A stretch of 64,000 bases of DNA from DMER64 sp964600385 (GTDB taxonomy: Bacteria; Bacteroidota; Bacteroidia; Bacteroidales; UBA932). The translations under genes and the position numbers were made by a program. The stretch lies in contig CAZRJC010000008.1 of assembly GCA_964600385.1 (NCBI GenBank), positions 1 to 64,000 of the forward strand. Direction: 5' to 3'. This document shows, piece after piece, positions 52,205 to 61,220 of this stretch (the first letter of the stretch is position 1; every line of letters begins with the position of its first letter). Below the pieces are notes generated by a model. That model was given only the letters and a program-made list of their open reading frames with translations, was not told where the DNA came from and did not search any database.

Positions 52205-53545
52205 TTATTTACGTTTATTCTTCAACGATGCGTTCTTTGCAATCCTCAACTGGTCCAGCAAAGGAATATAAGCCGGGCAGGAATAAAGACAGCACCCGCA
52301 TTCAATGCAATCAAAGATTCTGTTTTCTTCCATTTCCTCGGTCCGGGAAGCTATCGCCAACCTGTAAAGCAGGTACGGTTCCAGTCCCATGGGGCAGGCC
52401 TGTGCGCATTTCCCACAGCGGATACAGTTTTGTTCTTCCTTTCTGCGGGCCTGTTTATCTGAAAGAAGCAGGAGCGCCGAGGTGCTTTTCATTACCGGTC
52501 CTGCGGGCTCGGATACCGGTTTGCCCATCATTGGACCGCCGTTCACAATTTTTGCAAATGCCGGCATGAGTTTTCCCTCGTGATCCATGGCACCCGAGGC
52601 CATCAGGAATTCCCGGATAGGTGTTCCTACCCTGAACCGGTAATTTTTCTGGATAGTCGGATCCTGGGAAGTGACCGTCAGAATATTTGATATTAAAGGT
52701 TTATTTTTCTGTACCGCTTCATACACGGCAAAAGCAGTTCCTACGTTCTGGACGACGGCTCCGGTACTGATCGGGAGGGCGAAAGAAGGCACCCTGCGTT
52801 TAAGCACGGCATCTATCAGCTGTTTTTCACCACCCTGAGGGTAACGTTTCTTAAGGGGCACAACCGTCCAGCCCAGGTAGTTTTCTACCAGCTGCTGCAT
52901 ATATTGGATGGCTTTAGGCTTATTGTCTTCAATAGCAATAATACCGCGAACGTCACCCAGTGCCCTGCGCATGAGCTCACCCCCGATAAGAATCTCCTGA
53001 CCGTGCTCGATCATCAACCGGTAATCCGATGTCAGATAAGGCTCACATTCAGTCCCGTTCAGAATAAGGAATTCAGCTTTGCTTCCCGGAGGAGGGGAAA
53101 GTTTTACGTGAGTGGGAAACGCGGCACCACCCAATCCCACAACGCCGGCAGCGGCAATTTTTGCTATGGTTTCGGCAGGAGATACCGTTATCTCGTTTTT
53201 AATATCGGGGCTTCGGTCAATTCCGGGCAGCCACTCATCTCCGGTAACATCAATTACTATGGTCAGGACTTTCTTCCCGAGAAAATCGGGATAAGGTGCC
53301 ACATCTGCCACGGTACCGCTCACAGATGAATGTACGGATGCGGAAATAAAGCCTCCCGGTTCTGCTATCGGCTGACCCACCTTCACAATATCTCCCTTAT
53401 TCACAATGGGTTTGGCAGGAGCGCCCAGATGCTGGTTCATTGATATAAAGACCCGCCTGGGAATTGGGAATTCCTCAACAGCCTGGTTCATGGAAAATTT
53501 GCTGTCATCGGGATGGATTCCCCCTACGGAAAATGTTCTACTCAT
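52205..53545 (-). CDS. rnfC: Rnf complex subunit C (NADH-binding, 4Fe-4S)
   Basis: The 446-aa soluble subunit contains the glycine-rich flavin/NAD-binding region GVVGLGGAAFPTHVKL, the SLBB-like middle, and two ferredoxin clusters: CIRCGKCAQACP and CIECGCCLYSCP. It is where NAD+ is reduced. Length and order match short RnfC proteins without the long Ala-rich C-terminal tail of proteobacteria. Its ATG overlaps the rnfB stop by 8 bp. Confidence 0.96.
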   Translation of the reverse strand: MSRTFSVGGIHPDDSKFSMNQAVEEFPIPRRVFISMNQHLGAPAKPIVNKGDIVKVGQPIAEPGGFISASVHSSVSGTVADVAPYPDFLGKKVLTIVIDVTGDEWLPGIDRSPDIKNEITVSPAETIAKIAAAGVVGLGGAAFPTHVKLSPPPGSKAEFLILNGTECEPYLTSDYRLMIEHGQEILIGGELMRRALGDVRGIIAIEDNKPKAIQYMQQLVENYLGWTVVPLKKRYPQGGEKQLIDAVLKRRVPSFALPISTGAVVQNVGTAFAVYEAVQKNKPLISNILTVTSQDPTIQKNYRFRVGTPIREFLMASGAMDHEGKLMPAFAKIVNGGPMMGKPVSEPAGPVMKSTSALLLLSDKQARRKEEQNCIRCGKCAQACPMGLEPYLLYRLAIASRTEEMEENRIFDCIECGCCLYSCPAYIPLLDQLRIAKNASLKNKRK

Positions 53546-54383
53546 TTTGTACAGATTCTTTTTTTATTGGGAAATTGACCTCCAGAATACAGTGGACGGG
53601 ACACACCTCAACGCATTTACGGCACAAACGGCACTTGTTGAAGTCTATATACGCCAGATTATCAGTAACGGTTATGGCTTCGAAAGAACAAGCCTTAACA
53701 CATAATTTACATCCTATACAGCCGGCGGAACATACTTTTCGGGTGTCAGCGCCCTTGTCCCTGCTGGCACAGGCCACATAGACACGTCTGTTCTTGGGCC
53801 CTTTGGGCCTTAATTCCAGAATGTTTTTAGGGCACGCTTTTACACAGGCTCCGCAGGAAGTGCATTTTTCTTCATCAATACCCGGGAGACCGGTCACCGG
53901 ATCCATTACTAAAGCATCAAATTTACAGGCATCGGCACAGTCTCCAAGGCCCAGACAACCGAACGAACAACCCGTGTCGCTGCCGTACACGCTTTCCATG
54001 ACTTTACAGCTCTTGCTTCCATCATAGACGGTTACACGTGCACGCTTGTCACAGGATCCGCCGCAGCGAAGTACAGCCACCATGGGTGACTGCTCAGACG
54101 CCTGCTTGCCCAGAACAGCCGCCACCTGTTGCATAACGGTGTTCCCTCCCACAGGACAAAAGCACTTCTCCAGTGTTTCAGAGTTAACGCATAATTCGGC
54201 AAAATTACGGCAACCGGCAGATCCGCAGGCACCGCAATTGGCACCGGGCAGCACAGCCACAACCTGGTCAATCCGGGGGTCTTCTGTTATTTTGAATCTT
54301 TGAGCTACAAAATAGAGCACTATCGCCAATATTGCACCTAGCAGACTAAGGGTCAATATTGTGTAAAGTAAAATAGAAGTCAT
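53538..54383 (-). CDS. rnfB: Rnf complex subunit B (polyferredoxin)
   Basis: The 281-aa protein starts at the ATG at 54383, before the membrane anchor MTSILLYTILTLSLLGAILAIVLYFV. A Cys-rich loop PGANCGACGSAGCRNFAELC is followed by three or more ferredoxin motifs (CTSCGACVKACP, CIGCKLCVKAC, CRLCRKCVEVCP). It takes electrons from reduced ferredoxin. Its start lies inside the 3' end of the RseC gene (38-bp overlap). Confidence 0.95.
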   Translation of the reverse strand: MTSILLYTILTLSLLGAILAIVLYFVAQRFKITEDPRIDQVVAVLPGANCGACGSAGCRNFAELCVNSETLEKCFCPVGGNTVMQQVAAVLGKQASEQSPMVAVLRCGGSCDKRARVTVYDGSKSCKVMESVYGSDTGCSFGCLGLGDCADACKFDALVMDPVTGLPGIDEEKCTSCGACVKACPKNILELRPKGPKNRRVYVACASRDKGADTRKVCSAGCIGCKLCVKACSFEAITVTDNLAYIDFNKCRLCRKCVEVCPVHCILEVNFPIKKESVQNE

Positions 54384-54771
54384 TATGGATGCTATCTTTA
54401 AACAAATATAGAACAAAATAATAGATTGTTATCCCCGTTATTGCAAGAATTCCTGTCAACCATTCAGGGGCATTCAGCCAGGTGCAAAGACCTATGACTA
54501 AGCCCAAAAGCAGGCTGGGAACAACCATCGCCAGCCATACTGCCTTGAAACCCATGCGGGTACGCATAACAATATATACTTCCTGTCCCACATAAGGCTC
54601 CCACCCCGACGGTTTTTCAAGTTGGGTTATCTCTTTCCGCTTCTTTTCACTCATAGAGCAGAAGCTCTTCGCATGGCATCCGGCACAGGCAGACTCGCTG
54701 ATAATCTCGGCTTTCAACGGATCAATGCAGGTTACTATCCCTTTGTGTCTGATCTCGGAATGACTGCCCAT
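54346..54771 (-). CDS. RseC/MucC-family membrane protein
   Basis: The 141-aa protein has an N-terminal Cys cluster (SACAGCHAKSFCSMSEKK) and two membrane helices (about 78-98 and 103-123), the layout of RseC. In proteobacteria RseC relatives act with Rnf/Rsx in SoxR reduction. In Bacteroidota the gene typically precedes rnfB, as here. Its role is probably to mature or support the Rnf complex, which is an inference. Confidence 0.88.
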   Translation of the reverse strand: MGSHSEIRHKGIVTCIDPLKAEIISESACAGCHAKSFCSMSEKKRKEITQLEKPSGWEPYVGQEVYIVMRTRMGFKAVWLAMVVPSLLLGLVIGLCTWLNAPEWLTGILAITGITIYYFVLYLFKDSIHNDFYFTLHNIDP

Positions 54772-54774
54772 GTA

Positions 54775-55617
54775 CTACTTTATTTTACTTGTCAATGGGA
54801 AACGAAGATTTTCGTAACTGCCAAGACGCCCGGTAACACGCCCAATGACTACGGGCGATTCAAGATATAATGGAATATGGTTGCGGTCGTCGCTCAACCA
54901 GAACAACAGATCTTCCTTGCCGTCAAACACCACTCCTGCCACAGTCTGAGCAGCAAATTTAAGACATCTGAATGTTCCGGTTCCGGGTATCTTTATTTCT
55001 GATTTTCCGACGTACCTGAGATACAGGTCAAATATTTCCTCGTCAATGGCAAAAGATATTGGATATACATCGCCGGGCTTCATGGAGGCAAAATCCATGG
55101 TGCGGAGAAAATAAACAAGAGACATGAAATCAAAAGTACAAATACGGCCGGGCAATAAAGTGTCCTGTACCGATCCGTCTTTTCGAACTATTTTTGCTTC
55201 AATGGCATAATCGGGCCGATACTTGTAGTAATTCTGTATGGTGTATTTCCCTTCATGTATATCACGCATGAAATAGGAAGGCCTGATATTTACCTTACTG
55301 AACCGGCTTTCGTAATAATCATCTACTTTGAAAAAAGTATTAAAAAATTTGGCCGTCAGAATACGGGCGCGGGCGATAAATTGCGGTTGTGATCCGTTCA
55401 TTCCGTCGGAAAGACTGAGTGTAATGGTTCCCACATCGGTATTTACAACGCCCCACTTGTAGCTGGCTACAATGGTCAGCTTTTCTCCGGAGTGAAAAGG
55501 AAGTTCAGATGGAGTAATATTCCGGACATCCAGACACTGCCCGGTATCGTCCTGCGCGGTACAAATCCCCGCGTAGAAAAGAGAAATCAGAAAAATTACC
55601 TTTACTTTAGAAAGCAT
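54775..55617 (-). CDS. DUF3108 family exported protein
   Basis: The 280-aa protein has the signal peptide MLSKVKVIFLISLFYAGICTAQ. Its beta-rich domain begins FHSGEKLTIVASYKWGVVNTDVGTITLSL and continues FKVDDYYESRFSKVNIRPSYFMRDIHEGKY, matching DUF3108. These proteins resemble LolA/LolB-like lipoprotein carriers in fold, but a function has not been shown to my knowledge. Its ATG overlaps the dnaB stop by 11 bp, and RseC follows 3 bp downstream. Confidence 0.82.
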   Translation of the reverse strand: MLSKVKVIFLISLFYAGICTAQDDTGQCLDVRNITPSELPFHSGEKLTIVASYKWGVVNTDVGTITLSLSDGMNGSQPQFIARARILTAKFFNTFFKVDDYYESRFSKVNIRPSYFMRDIHEGKYTIQNYYKYRPDYAIEAKIVRKDGSVQDTLLPGRICTFDFMSLVYFLRTMDFASMKPGDVYPISFAIDEEIFDLYLRYVGKSEIKIPGTGTFRCLKFAAQTVAGVVFDGKEDLLFWLSDDRNHIPLYLESPVVIGRVTGRLGSYENLRFPLTSKIK

Positions 55618-57112
55618 TGAAATTTTCGTTCAATTCGTTCATGTCATTCATACGTGATGAATAGGTAGTCGATTCATCCTGAGAGAATTCAGGGCCACCT
55701 CCTTCATCAATATCCAGGAAACGGATCTCCTCACTGCGGAATTGCATCTGGAAATCACCCACGGCACCGTTCCGGTGCTTTGCAAGTATCACTTCCGCGA
55801 TACCTTCAAGGGAACGCCCTGTCTCATCTTCCTTAATACCGTAATATTCCGGGCGGAAAAGGAATATAACGATATCGGCGTCCTGCTCGATAGCACCCGA
55901 TTCACGCAAGTCACTTAACTGCGGACGGCGGCTTCCGCCGCGGGTTTCGGCCGATCGGTTCATTTGCGATAATGCGATAATGGGAACATTCAGCTCTTTG
56001 GCAATTGCTTTGAGCGAACGCGAAATGGCAGCTACTTCCTGCTCGCGCATACCCCTGAGTTCAGGGGGACCGGACATGAGCTGCATATAGTCTATTATAA
56101 TCATTTTGACACCCTTCCCGGCAACCAGCTGTCTGGCCTTTGCACGAAATTCAAAAATGGAAAGAGACGGTGTATCATCTATATACAAAGGCGCCTTGCT
56201 CAGATTGATGATACGTTGGTTAAGCTGTTCCCATTCGAAACTTTTCAACTTCTTTCCTCCACGGATCTTCTCGGAAGATAATCCGGTTTCACTCACCAAC
56301 AATCGTTTCACTAACTGGGCATCCGGCATTTCAAGAGAGAAGAATGCTACCGGTATATGGTGCGTTACCGTCATGTTGCGTGCCATGGTTAGTACAAATG
56401 CCGTTTTTCCCATGGAAGGACGGGCAGCAACAACTATCAGGTCTGCTTTCTGCCAGCCGAGGGTTTTCCTGTCCAGAGTAGTAAACCCGGAAGGAAGTCC
56501 GCTCAGGCCGTCCTCGCGCGACTGTACGTCGGCCAACTCGTCCAGAACTTCCCCAAGGATACTGTGTACGGGCCTTGTATCCCGTCTCAGGTTCATCTCC
56601 CCGAGATCGAAAAGTTTTTGCTGCGAAGCATTCAGCAGTTCATCGGCCGGGATGGTATCGTCAAAAGCATCGCGCAGGATACCGTAAGAGGTAGAAATCA
56701 ATTCGCGCTGTATATATTTTTGAGTCAGCACCTTGGCATGATATTCAAGGTGAGAAGCAGCGGCGACTCTCATAGTGAGCTGGCTCAGATAATAGGGCCC
56801 GCCCACATTATCCAGTTCTTCTTCTTTTTTCAGCTCTTCGGAAACCGTATACAAGTCCACAGGATCATGCCGCGAGACAAGAGCCATGATGGCAGTAAAG
56901 ATCTTGCGATTGCTTTCCTTGTAGAAGAATTCCGGCTTCACCGTTCCCACAATATCAAGCGAAGCATTCGGTTCCAGCAACAGTGCACCCAAAACAGCTT
57001 CCTCCATGTCGAGGGCCTGCGGGGGTACTTTGCCTATGTCCAGGCCCACCATTTCTACCTGGGCATTGTCTTTAGCCTTCTGATTCTGATTAGAGGCCAC
57101 ACGTTTTGCCAT
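55607..57112 (-). CDS. dnaB: Replicative DNA helicase DnaB
   Basis: The 501-aa protein has the N-terminal primase-interacting helical domain (PPQALDMEEAVLGALLLEP) and the RecA-like helicase. Walker A is VVAARPSMGKTAFVLT, Walker B MIIIDYMQLMSG, and DRK/SQMNRSAETR and GAIEQDADIVIFLFRPEYY follow. It unwinds DNA at the replication fork as a hexamer. No intein interrupts the P-loop. An AAAAGGAG Shine-Dalgarno sequence lies 5 nt before the ATG. It sits 12 bp after the aminotransferase gene. Confidence 0.97.
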   Translation of the reverse strand: MAKRVASNQNQKAKDNAQVEMVGLDIGKVPPQALDMEEAVLGALLLEPNASLDIVGTVKPEFFYKESNRKIFTAIMALVSRHDPVDLYTVSEELKKEEELDNVGGPYYLSQLTMRVAAASHLEYHAKVLTQKYIQRELISTSYGILRDAFDDTIPADELLNASQQKLFDLGEMNLRRDTRPVHSILGEVLDELADVQSREDGLSGLPSGFTTLDRKTLGWQKADLIVVAARPSMGKTAFVLTMARNMTVTHHIPVAFFSLEMPDAQLVKRLLVSETGLSSEKIRGGKKLKSFEWEQLNQRIINLSKAPLYIDDTPSLSIFEFRAKARQLVAGKGVKMIIIDYMQLMSGPPELRGMREQEVAAISRSLKAIAKELNVPIIALSQMNRSAETRGGSRRPQLSDLRESGAIEQDADIVIFLFRPEYYGIKEDETGRSLEGIAEVILAKHRNGAVGDFQMQFRSEEIRFLDIDEGGGPEFSQDESTTYSSRMNDMNELNENFNAF

Positions 57113-57124
57113 ATAAACTCCTTT

Positions 57125-58324
57125 TTATTTCAACCGGTCAAGAGCATTGAGCACCTTCCGGCAGGTATATTCCAGTTCCTGCATACTGATGCATAAAGGG
57201 GGTGATATCCTGAAAGCCGTGTCGCAATATAGAAACCAGTCGGAAAGAACCCCTTCATCCAGCAACAGGCTAATCATCTGCTGCAATAAATCGGCCGAGC
57301 CGAGCTCAACAGCCAGTAAAAGACCTTCGCCTCTGATCTCTATTACCCGGGGATGTGCCCCTATCACCTGCCGCACGTAAGACGCCTTTTCTCCAGCGTG
57401 TTCAATCCACGATTCCTGCAACAATACTTTCAAAGAAGCTAATCCTGCGGCACAACAGACCGGATGTCCCCCAAATGTGGTAATGTGTCCCAACACCGGG
57501 TTGTTTTGCCATGCACTCATCAACTCGGGTTTACATGCAAGGGCTCCGAGCGGCATGCCGCCTCCCAGTGCCTTGGCCAGTGTAACAATATCCGGCACCA
57601 CTCCATATTTCTCCATGGCAAATAAGGTGCCCAGGCGTCCGAATCCGGTTTGAACCTCGTCAAATATAAGCAAAGTTCCCGTATCTGTGCACCGCTTTCT
57701 CAGTGCCGGGAGAAATCCCGGGGCAGGTACTACCACTCCGGCTTCTGCCTGCAAAGGTTCGGCAATTACACAGGCGAACGTGCCATCAATTTTATTCAGA
57801 TCGTAAAAATTATTAAAGTCCAGCGCAGTGACACCGGGCAAAAGAGGCCGGAAAGCCTGTCTGAATTCTTCGTTCCCCATTACACTGAGCGTTCCGTGCG
57901 TACTGCCATGATAGGCATTCCTGAAACAGGCGATATTTCCCCTGCCGGTTACCCGTTTTGCCAGCTTCAACGCTGCTTCGTTAGCCTCGGACCCGGAATT
58001 CACAAAATATACAGAAGACATTCCCCCGGGCAGATTTTCGGCCAGAAGAGAGGCCAGTTGCACCTGGGGACGCTGTATTATCTCTCCGTATACCATCAGA
58101 TGGGTGTAGGCATCGGCCTGCTCCTTAATCGCACGGATGACTTCAGGCCTTCCATGTCCAACGTTACTTACAGAAACGCCGGAGATCAGATCTACATATT
58201 GTTTCCCGTCGGGAGAAAGAAGAAACACCCCCTCCGCTTTCTGTATTTCAATACCTAATGGAGAGGGGGAGGTTTGCCCTACATGGGCGAAAAATTGTTC
58301 CCGTATGGTGGGTTTATTCTTCAA
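57125..58324 (-). CDS. Class III PLP-dependent aminotransferase
   Basis: The 399-aa enzyme shows the class III pattern: YVNSG-like FVNSGSEANEAALKLA, RNAYHGSTHGTLSVMG, LLIFDEVQTGFGRLG and the PLP-lysine segment TLAKALGGGMPLGAL. It resembles acetylornithine or ornithine aminotransferases, yet no arginine genes are nearby, so the substrate is left open. The start is a TTG (58322-58324) overlapping the zinc-ribbon stop by 11 bp; no in-frame ATG precedes the conserved first strand. Confidence 0.85.
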   Translation of the reverse strand: MKNKPTIREQFFAHVGQTSPSPLGIEIQKAEGVFLLSPDGKQYVDLISGVSVSNVGHGRPEVIRAIKEQADAYTHLMVYGEIIQRPQVQLASLLAENLPGGMSSVYFVNSGSEANEAALKLAKRVTGRGNIACFRNAYHGSTHGTLSVMGNEEFRQAFRPLLPGVTALDFNNFYDLNKIDGTFACVIAEPLQAEAGVVVPAPGFLPALRKRCTDTGTLLIFDEVQTGFGRLGTLFAMEKYGVVPDIVTLAKALGGGMPLGALACKPELMSAWQNNPVLGHITTFGGHPVCCAAGLASLKVLLQESWIEHAGEKASYVRQVIGAHPRVIEIRGEGLLLAVELGSADLLQQMISLLLDEGVLSDWFLYCDTAFRISPPLCISMQELEYTCRKVLNALDRLK

Positions 58325-59117
58325 ATGCCGAATCTACCAAAATTCTGCCGCAATATTCACAAACAATGATCTTCTTGCTCATCTGGATGTCCAGTTGACG
58401 CTGAGGAGGGATTTTGTTAAAACAGCCACCGCAGGCATCGCGTTTAACGGTAACAACAGCCAATCCGTTGCGGGCGTTGCTTCTTACCTTGTGGTATGCA
58501 GAAAGAATGCGGGCATCTATCTGACTTTGGATTTGATCCACTTTCTTTTGCAATTCCTCTTCTTCTTTTGAAGTCTCAAGAACAATATTATCCAGTTCTT
58601 TTTTCTTCATTTCAAGGTCTTTCTTACGCTCTTCCAGCCGTTCTTTGGTGTTTTCCAGCGTATCTTTCCTGTCCTTTAACAGCACAGAGAATTCACGAAT
58701 ATATTTTTCTGCCAGCTCGGCATCGAGTTTCTGATTCTCAATCTCTTTAGATATGGAATCAAACTCACGGCTGTTTTTTACATTCGTCTGCTGGGTTTCA
58801 TACTTGGCAACCATGGAACGGGCATTATCGGCATCAATCCTGCGAAAAGCAATATCTTTTTCAATATCGCGTATTTCCCGCTGGTAATTTTCTATCCTCG
58901 TTCCCAGTCCTTTTATATCGTCTTCCAGGTCCTGTACTTCAAGAGGAAGTTCCCCTCTCAGCAGATGAATTCTGTCAATCTGGGAATCAGTTGCCTGTAA
59001 GTGATAAAGAAGACGGAGCTTTTCTTCCATTGACAAACCGCCTTCCAAATCCGCTTTTTGTAATGCGGTAAATGATCCGGCTTCTGTTGCTGCGGTTTTT
59101 GTCGTTTTCTTTGCCAT
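58314..59117 (-). CDS. Coiled-coil protein with C4 zinc ribbon (DUF164/CdsZ family)
   Basis: The 267-aa protein is a long antiparallel coiled coil (about 20-215; LRGELPLEVQDLEDDIKGLGTRIENYQ through KDRKDTLENTKERLEERKKDLE) capped by a C-terminal zinc ribbon with two CxxC knuckles (CGGC and CEYC). Proteins of this family have been linked to ribosomes or nucleic acids. The exact role is unclear. It starts 17 bp after the Nif3 gene, to which it is commonly adjacent in Bacteroidota. Confidence 0.88.
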   Translation of the reverse strand: MAKKTTKTAATEAGSFTALQKADLEGGLSMEEKLRLLYHLQATDSQIDRIHLLRGELPLEVQDLEDDIKGLGTRIENYQREIRDIEKDIAFRRIDADNARSMVAKYETQQTNVKNSREFDSISKEIENQKLDAELAEKYIREFSVLLKDRKDTLENTKERLEERKKDLEMKKKELDNIVLETSKEEEELQKKVDQIQSQIDARILSAYHKVRSNARNGLAVVTVKRDACGGCFNKIPPQRQLDIQMSKKIIVCEYCGRILVDSAFEE

Positions 59118-59133
59118 AATAATTATTTGATTT

Positions 59134-59928
59134 TTAATATATTCGGATGGGATTAGTGTTTATGTGGGCAATGCGGACGGCAAAGGTAGGGAATTTTTTT
59201 CTAAGCACATTGTTAAAATACGTTAACACACCCACTTCAGATTCATAATGACCTATGTCTATGAGCATCATACGCGGTTCTACATCAAAATACTGATGAT
59301 AGGAAAAATCGCCGCTAATATATACCTGGGCTCCGCTTTCCATCGCACGGGATATAAGCGAACCTCCGCTCCCCCCGCAAACGGCAATCCTCCATATAGA
59401 GGAGAGATATGGTTTTGAACCTTTAAAATATGAAATGGAAAAGGCATTTTTTATCCATTCAAATAAATGTTCGGTACTCATTTCCTGTCGTAAATCTCCC
59501 ACCAGACCCATTCCGCAGGGTAAACCCCGGTAAGTCTCACCTTCCCCGGTCAGAACAGACAGGTTCTGAAGTCCGAGGGCTTCCGCCATAGCTCCGCTGA
59601 CCCCGTCCATGACTTTATCTGCATTCGTATGCATGCTGTAAATCACCATATGGTTGCGCAGAGCCGCCGCTATGGTACGTTCTGTGGGTGTAGCATCACA
59701 AAGCTGTTTTATCCCCTTGAAAATAAGAGGATGATGGGAAATGATCATATTGGCGCCGGCTTCAAGGGCTTCATCAATAATAGCTGTAGTACAGTCCAGG
59801 CATATGAGAATCCCGGTGACCGGTGTATCGGGACGACCAATACAAAGCCCGGAATTATCCCAGTCTTCCTGTAAAGTGCCGGGAGCCCATTCTTCCATGG
59901 CCGATATGACATCCAGAGCCGTTACCAT
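59134..59928 (-). CDS. Nif3-like dinuclear-metal protein
   Basis: The 264-aa protein has the Nif3/YbgI metal-binding motifs IISHHPLIFKGIK (two His), YSMHTNADKV (His and Asp) and a C-terminal DIGHYESEVG (His, Glu). It is the short form without the inserted PII-like domain. The family has been tied to cyclic hydrolase activity and GTP cyclohydrolase-I-like folds, but its cellular task is unsettled. The ATG shares a base with the MerR stop. Confidence 0.9.
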   Translation of the reverse strand: MVTALDVISAMEEWAPGTLQEDWDNSGLCIGRPDTPVTGILICLDCTTAIIDEALEAGANMIISHHPLIFKGIKQLCDATPTERTIAAALRNHMVIYSMHTNADKVMDGVSGAMAEALGLQNLSVLTGEGETYRGLPCGMGLVGDLRQEMSTEHLFEWIKNAFSISYFKGSKPYLSSIWRIAVCGGSGGSLISRAMESGAQVYISGDFSYHQYFDVEPRMMLIDIGHYESEVGVLTYFNNVLRKKFPTFAVRIAHINTNPIRIY

Positions 59929-60245
59929 CAGATCATCTCCTTTATTTCCAACAGCTGTTTTTTTATGTTGTTGAGCGATGCAATGATATCCACTGTTTTG
60001 TCTTCGCCTTCCTTGTTGTCCCGCATGCGTTTTCCTGCTCCTTCGAGCGTCATGCCGCGTTCCTTGACCAAATGGTGGATTATCTTGAAATTGGCCAGGT
60101 CGTCTGCCGTAAACAAGCGGTTCCCCTTTTTGTTTCTTGCGGGTTTAATGAAATCGCTGAATGTCGTGGACCAGAACCTGACCAACGAGGTGTTCTCGCC
60201 AAGTATTTCAGCCACCTCTCCTATTGTGTAGTACATCTTATCCAT
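59928..60245 (-). CDS. MerR-type DNA-binding protein
   Basis: The 105-aa protein begins with the MerR winged helix-turn-helix (YYTIGEVAEILGENTSLVRFWSTTF and NKKGNRLFTADDLANFKIIHHLV). A short coiled coil (LNNIKKQLLEIKEMI) replaces an effector domain. No Cys cluster for metals is present. It therefore looks like a small architectural or ligand-independent regulator. It is placed between the M23 peptidases and Nif3, a position common in Bacteroidales (from memory). Confidence 0.88.
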   Translation of the reverse strand: MDKMYYTIGEVAEILGENTSLVRFWSTTFSDFIKPARNKKGNRLFTADDLANFKIIHHLVKERGMTLEGAGKRMRDNKEGEDKTVDIIASLNNIKKQLLEIKEMI

Positions 60246-60250
60246 AACTC

Positions 60251-61210
60251 TTAATCTAAAGATTGACCTGTATTATAGGCCGTCAACATAATCTGACGGT
60301 ATTCTTTGGGCATGACATCCATAAAAAAATAGTGAACAGGATCCCTTACCAAACTGTCCTGATGCACCTCATAATGCAGATGAGGCATAAAGGACATGCC
60401 TGAAGATCCCACACGTGCAATAACCATACCCCGGGTAACCTGCTGCCCCTGGCGCACGAATAATTCGCTCAGATGAGCATATAAGGTGGAAAAACCACTT
60501 TCTCCGTGCACTATTTCAACTACATTTCCCTGTCCGCGTGGTGATCTGGATACTTTTGACACATGTCCGTCTGCTGTGGCAACAACATCTGTACCGAATC
60601 CCACCAGGAAATCCATGCCATTGTGTTCCATAGGAATTTTATAGAACGGATGTACCCGTTGACCTATTGTTGCCCCTATCGCTTCCATGGCAGGTTTGCG
60701 AAGCGGGAACCGGGCAGGAATAAATTTTAGATTGTCCTTATTTTCATATACTGCATTACCGGCAAGATACAGAGCATTTGTAACCGTTGCGGCTTTTTGT
60801 TCCAGTCCGCCCAGAATGGAGTCTGTATGAACGGCCAGTCCAAAAGACATGGTGTTCAACAGATTTCTGTAATGAGAAATATCCGTTTCGGACTCCGACA
60901 AATCCACCGGGGCCGAATTCATTACTGTTCCGTAAATACTTTTATCTCTGGTTTCCAATTCTTCCAGCACCTTGTTCAGATCGTTCATCTCCTTGCTCAG
61001 ACGCTCATATTCAGAATTCATCAGTTCGGTCTCCCTGACCATATTCCGTTCGGCGGGAGAAAGAACAAACATTCCAAAAAGCAGGTAATAAACCACTGCA
61101 AGGCCAAGACTGCCCAGGAAAAACCACAAAACTTTCCGCAGCAACCCTTTGATGGTCGAGCGTATTTTGGTGAATTCCAACCGCTCTTCGTTAAATTGAT
61201 AACGGCTCAT
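60251..61210 (-). CDS. M23-family murein endopeptidase with membrane anchor and coiled coil (second copy)
   Basis: The 319-aa protein has one membrane helix (about 29-50), a coiled coil (ELMNSEYERLSKEMNDLNKVLEELETRDKSIYGTVM) and a LytM/M23 domain with HNGMD (metal His and Asp) and HLHYEV (metal His). The site is complete, so it is likely an active peptidoglycan endopeptidase in the periplasm. It is a tandem paralogue of the next gene upstream (11-bp gap). Confidence 0.93.
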   Translation of the reverse strand: MSRYQFNEERLEFTKIRSTIKGLLRKVLWFFLGSLGLAVVYYLLFGMFVLSPAERNMVRETELMNSEYERLSKEMNDLNKVLEELETRDKSIYGTVMNSAPVDLSESETDISHYRNLLNTMSFGLAVHTDSILGGLEQKAATVTNALYLAGNAVYENKDNLKFIPARFPLRKPAMEAIGATIGQRVHPFYKIPMEHNGMDFLVGFGTDVVATADGHVSKVSRSPRGQGNVVEIVHGESGFSTLYAHLSELFVRQGQQVTRGMVIARVGSSGMSFMPHLHYEVHQDSLVRDPVHYFFMDVMPKEYRQIMLTAYNTGQSLD

Positions 61211-61220
61211 TGTTCCGGAT

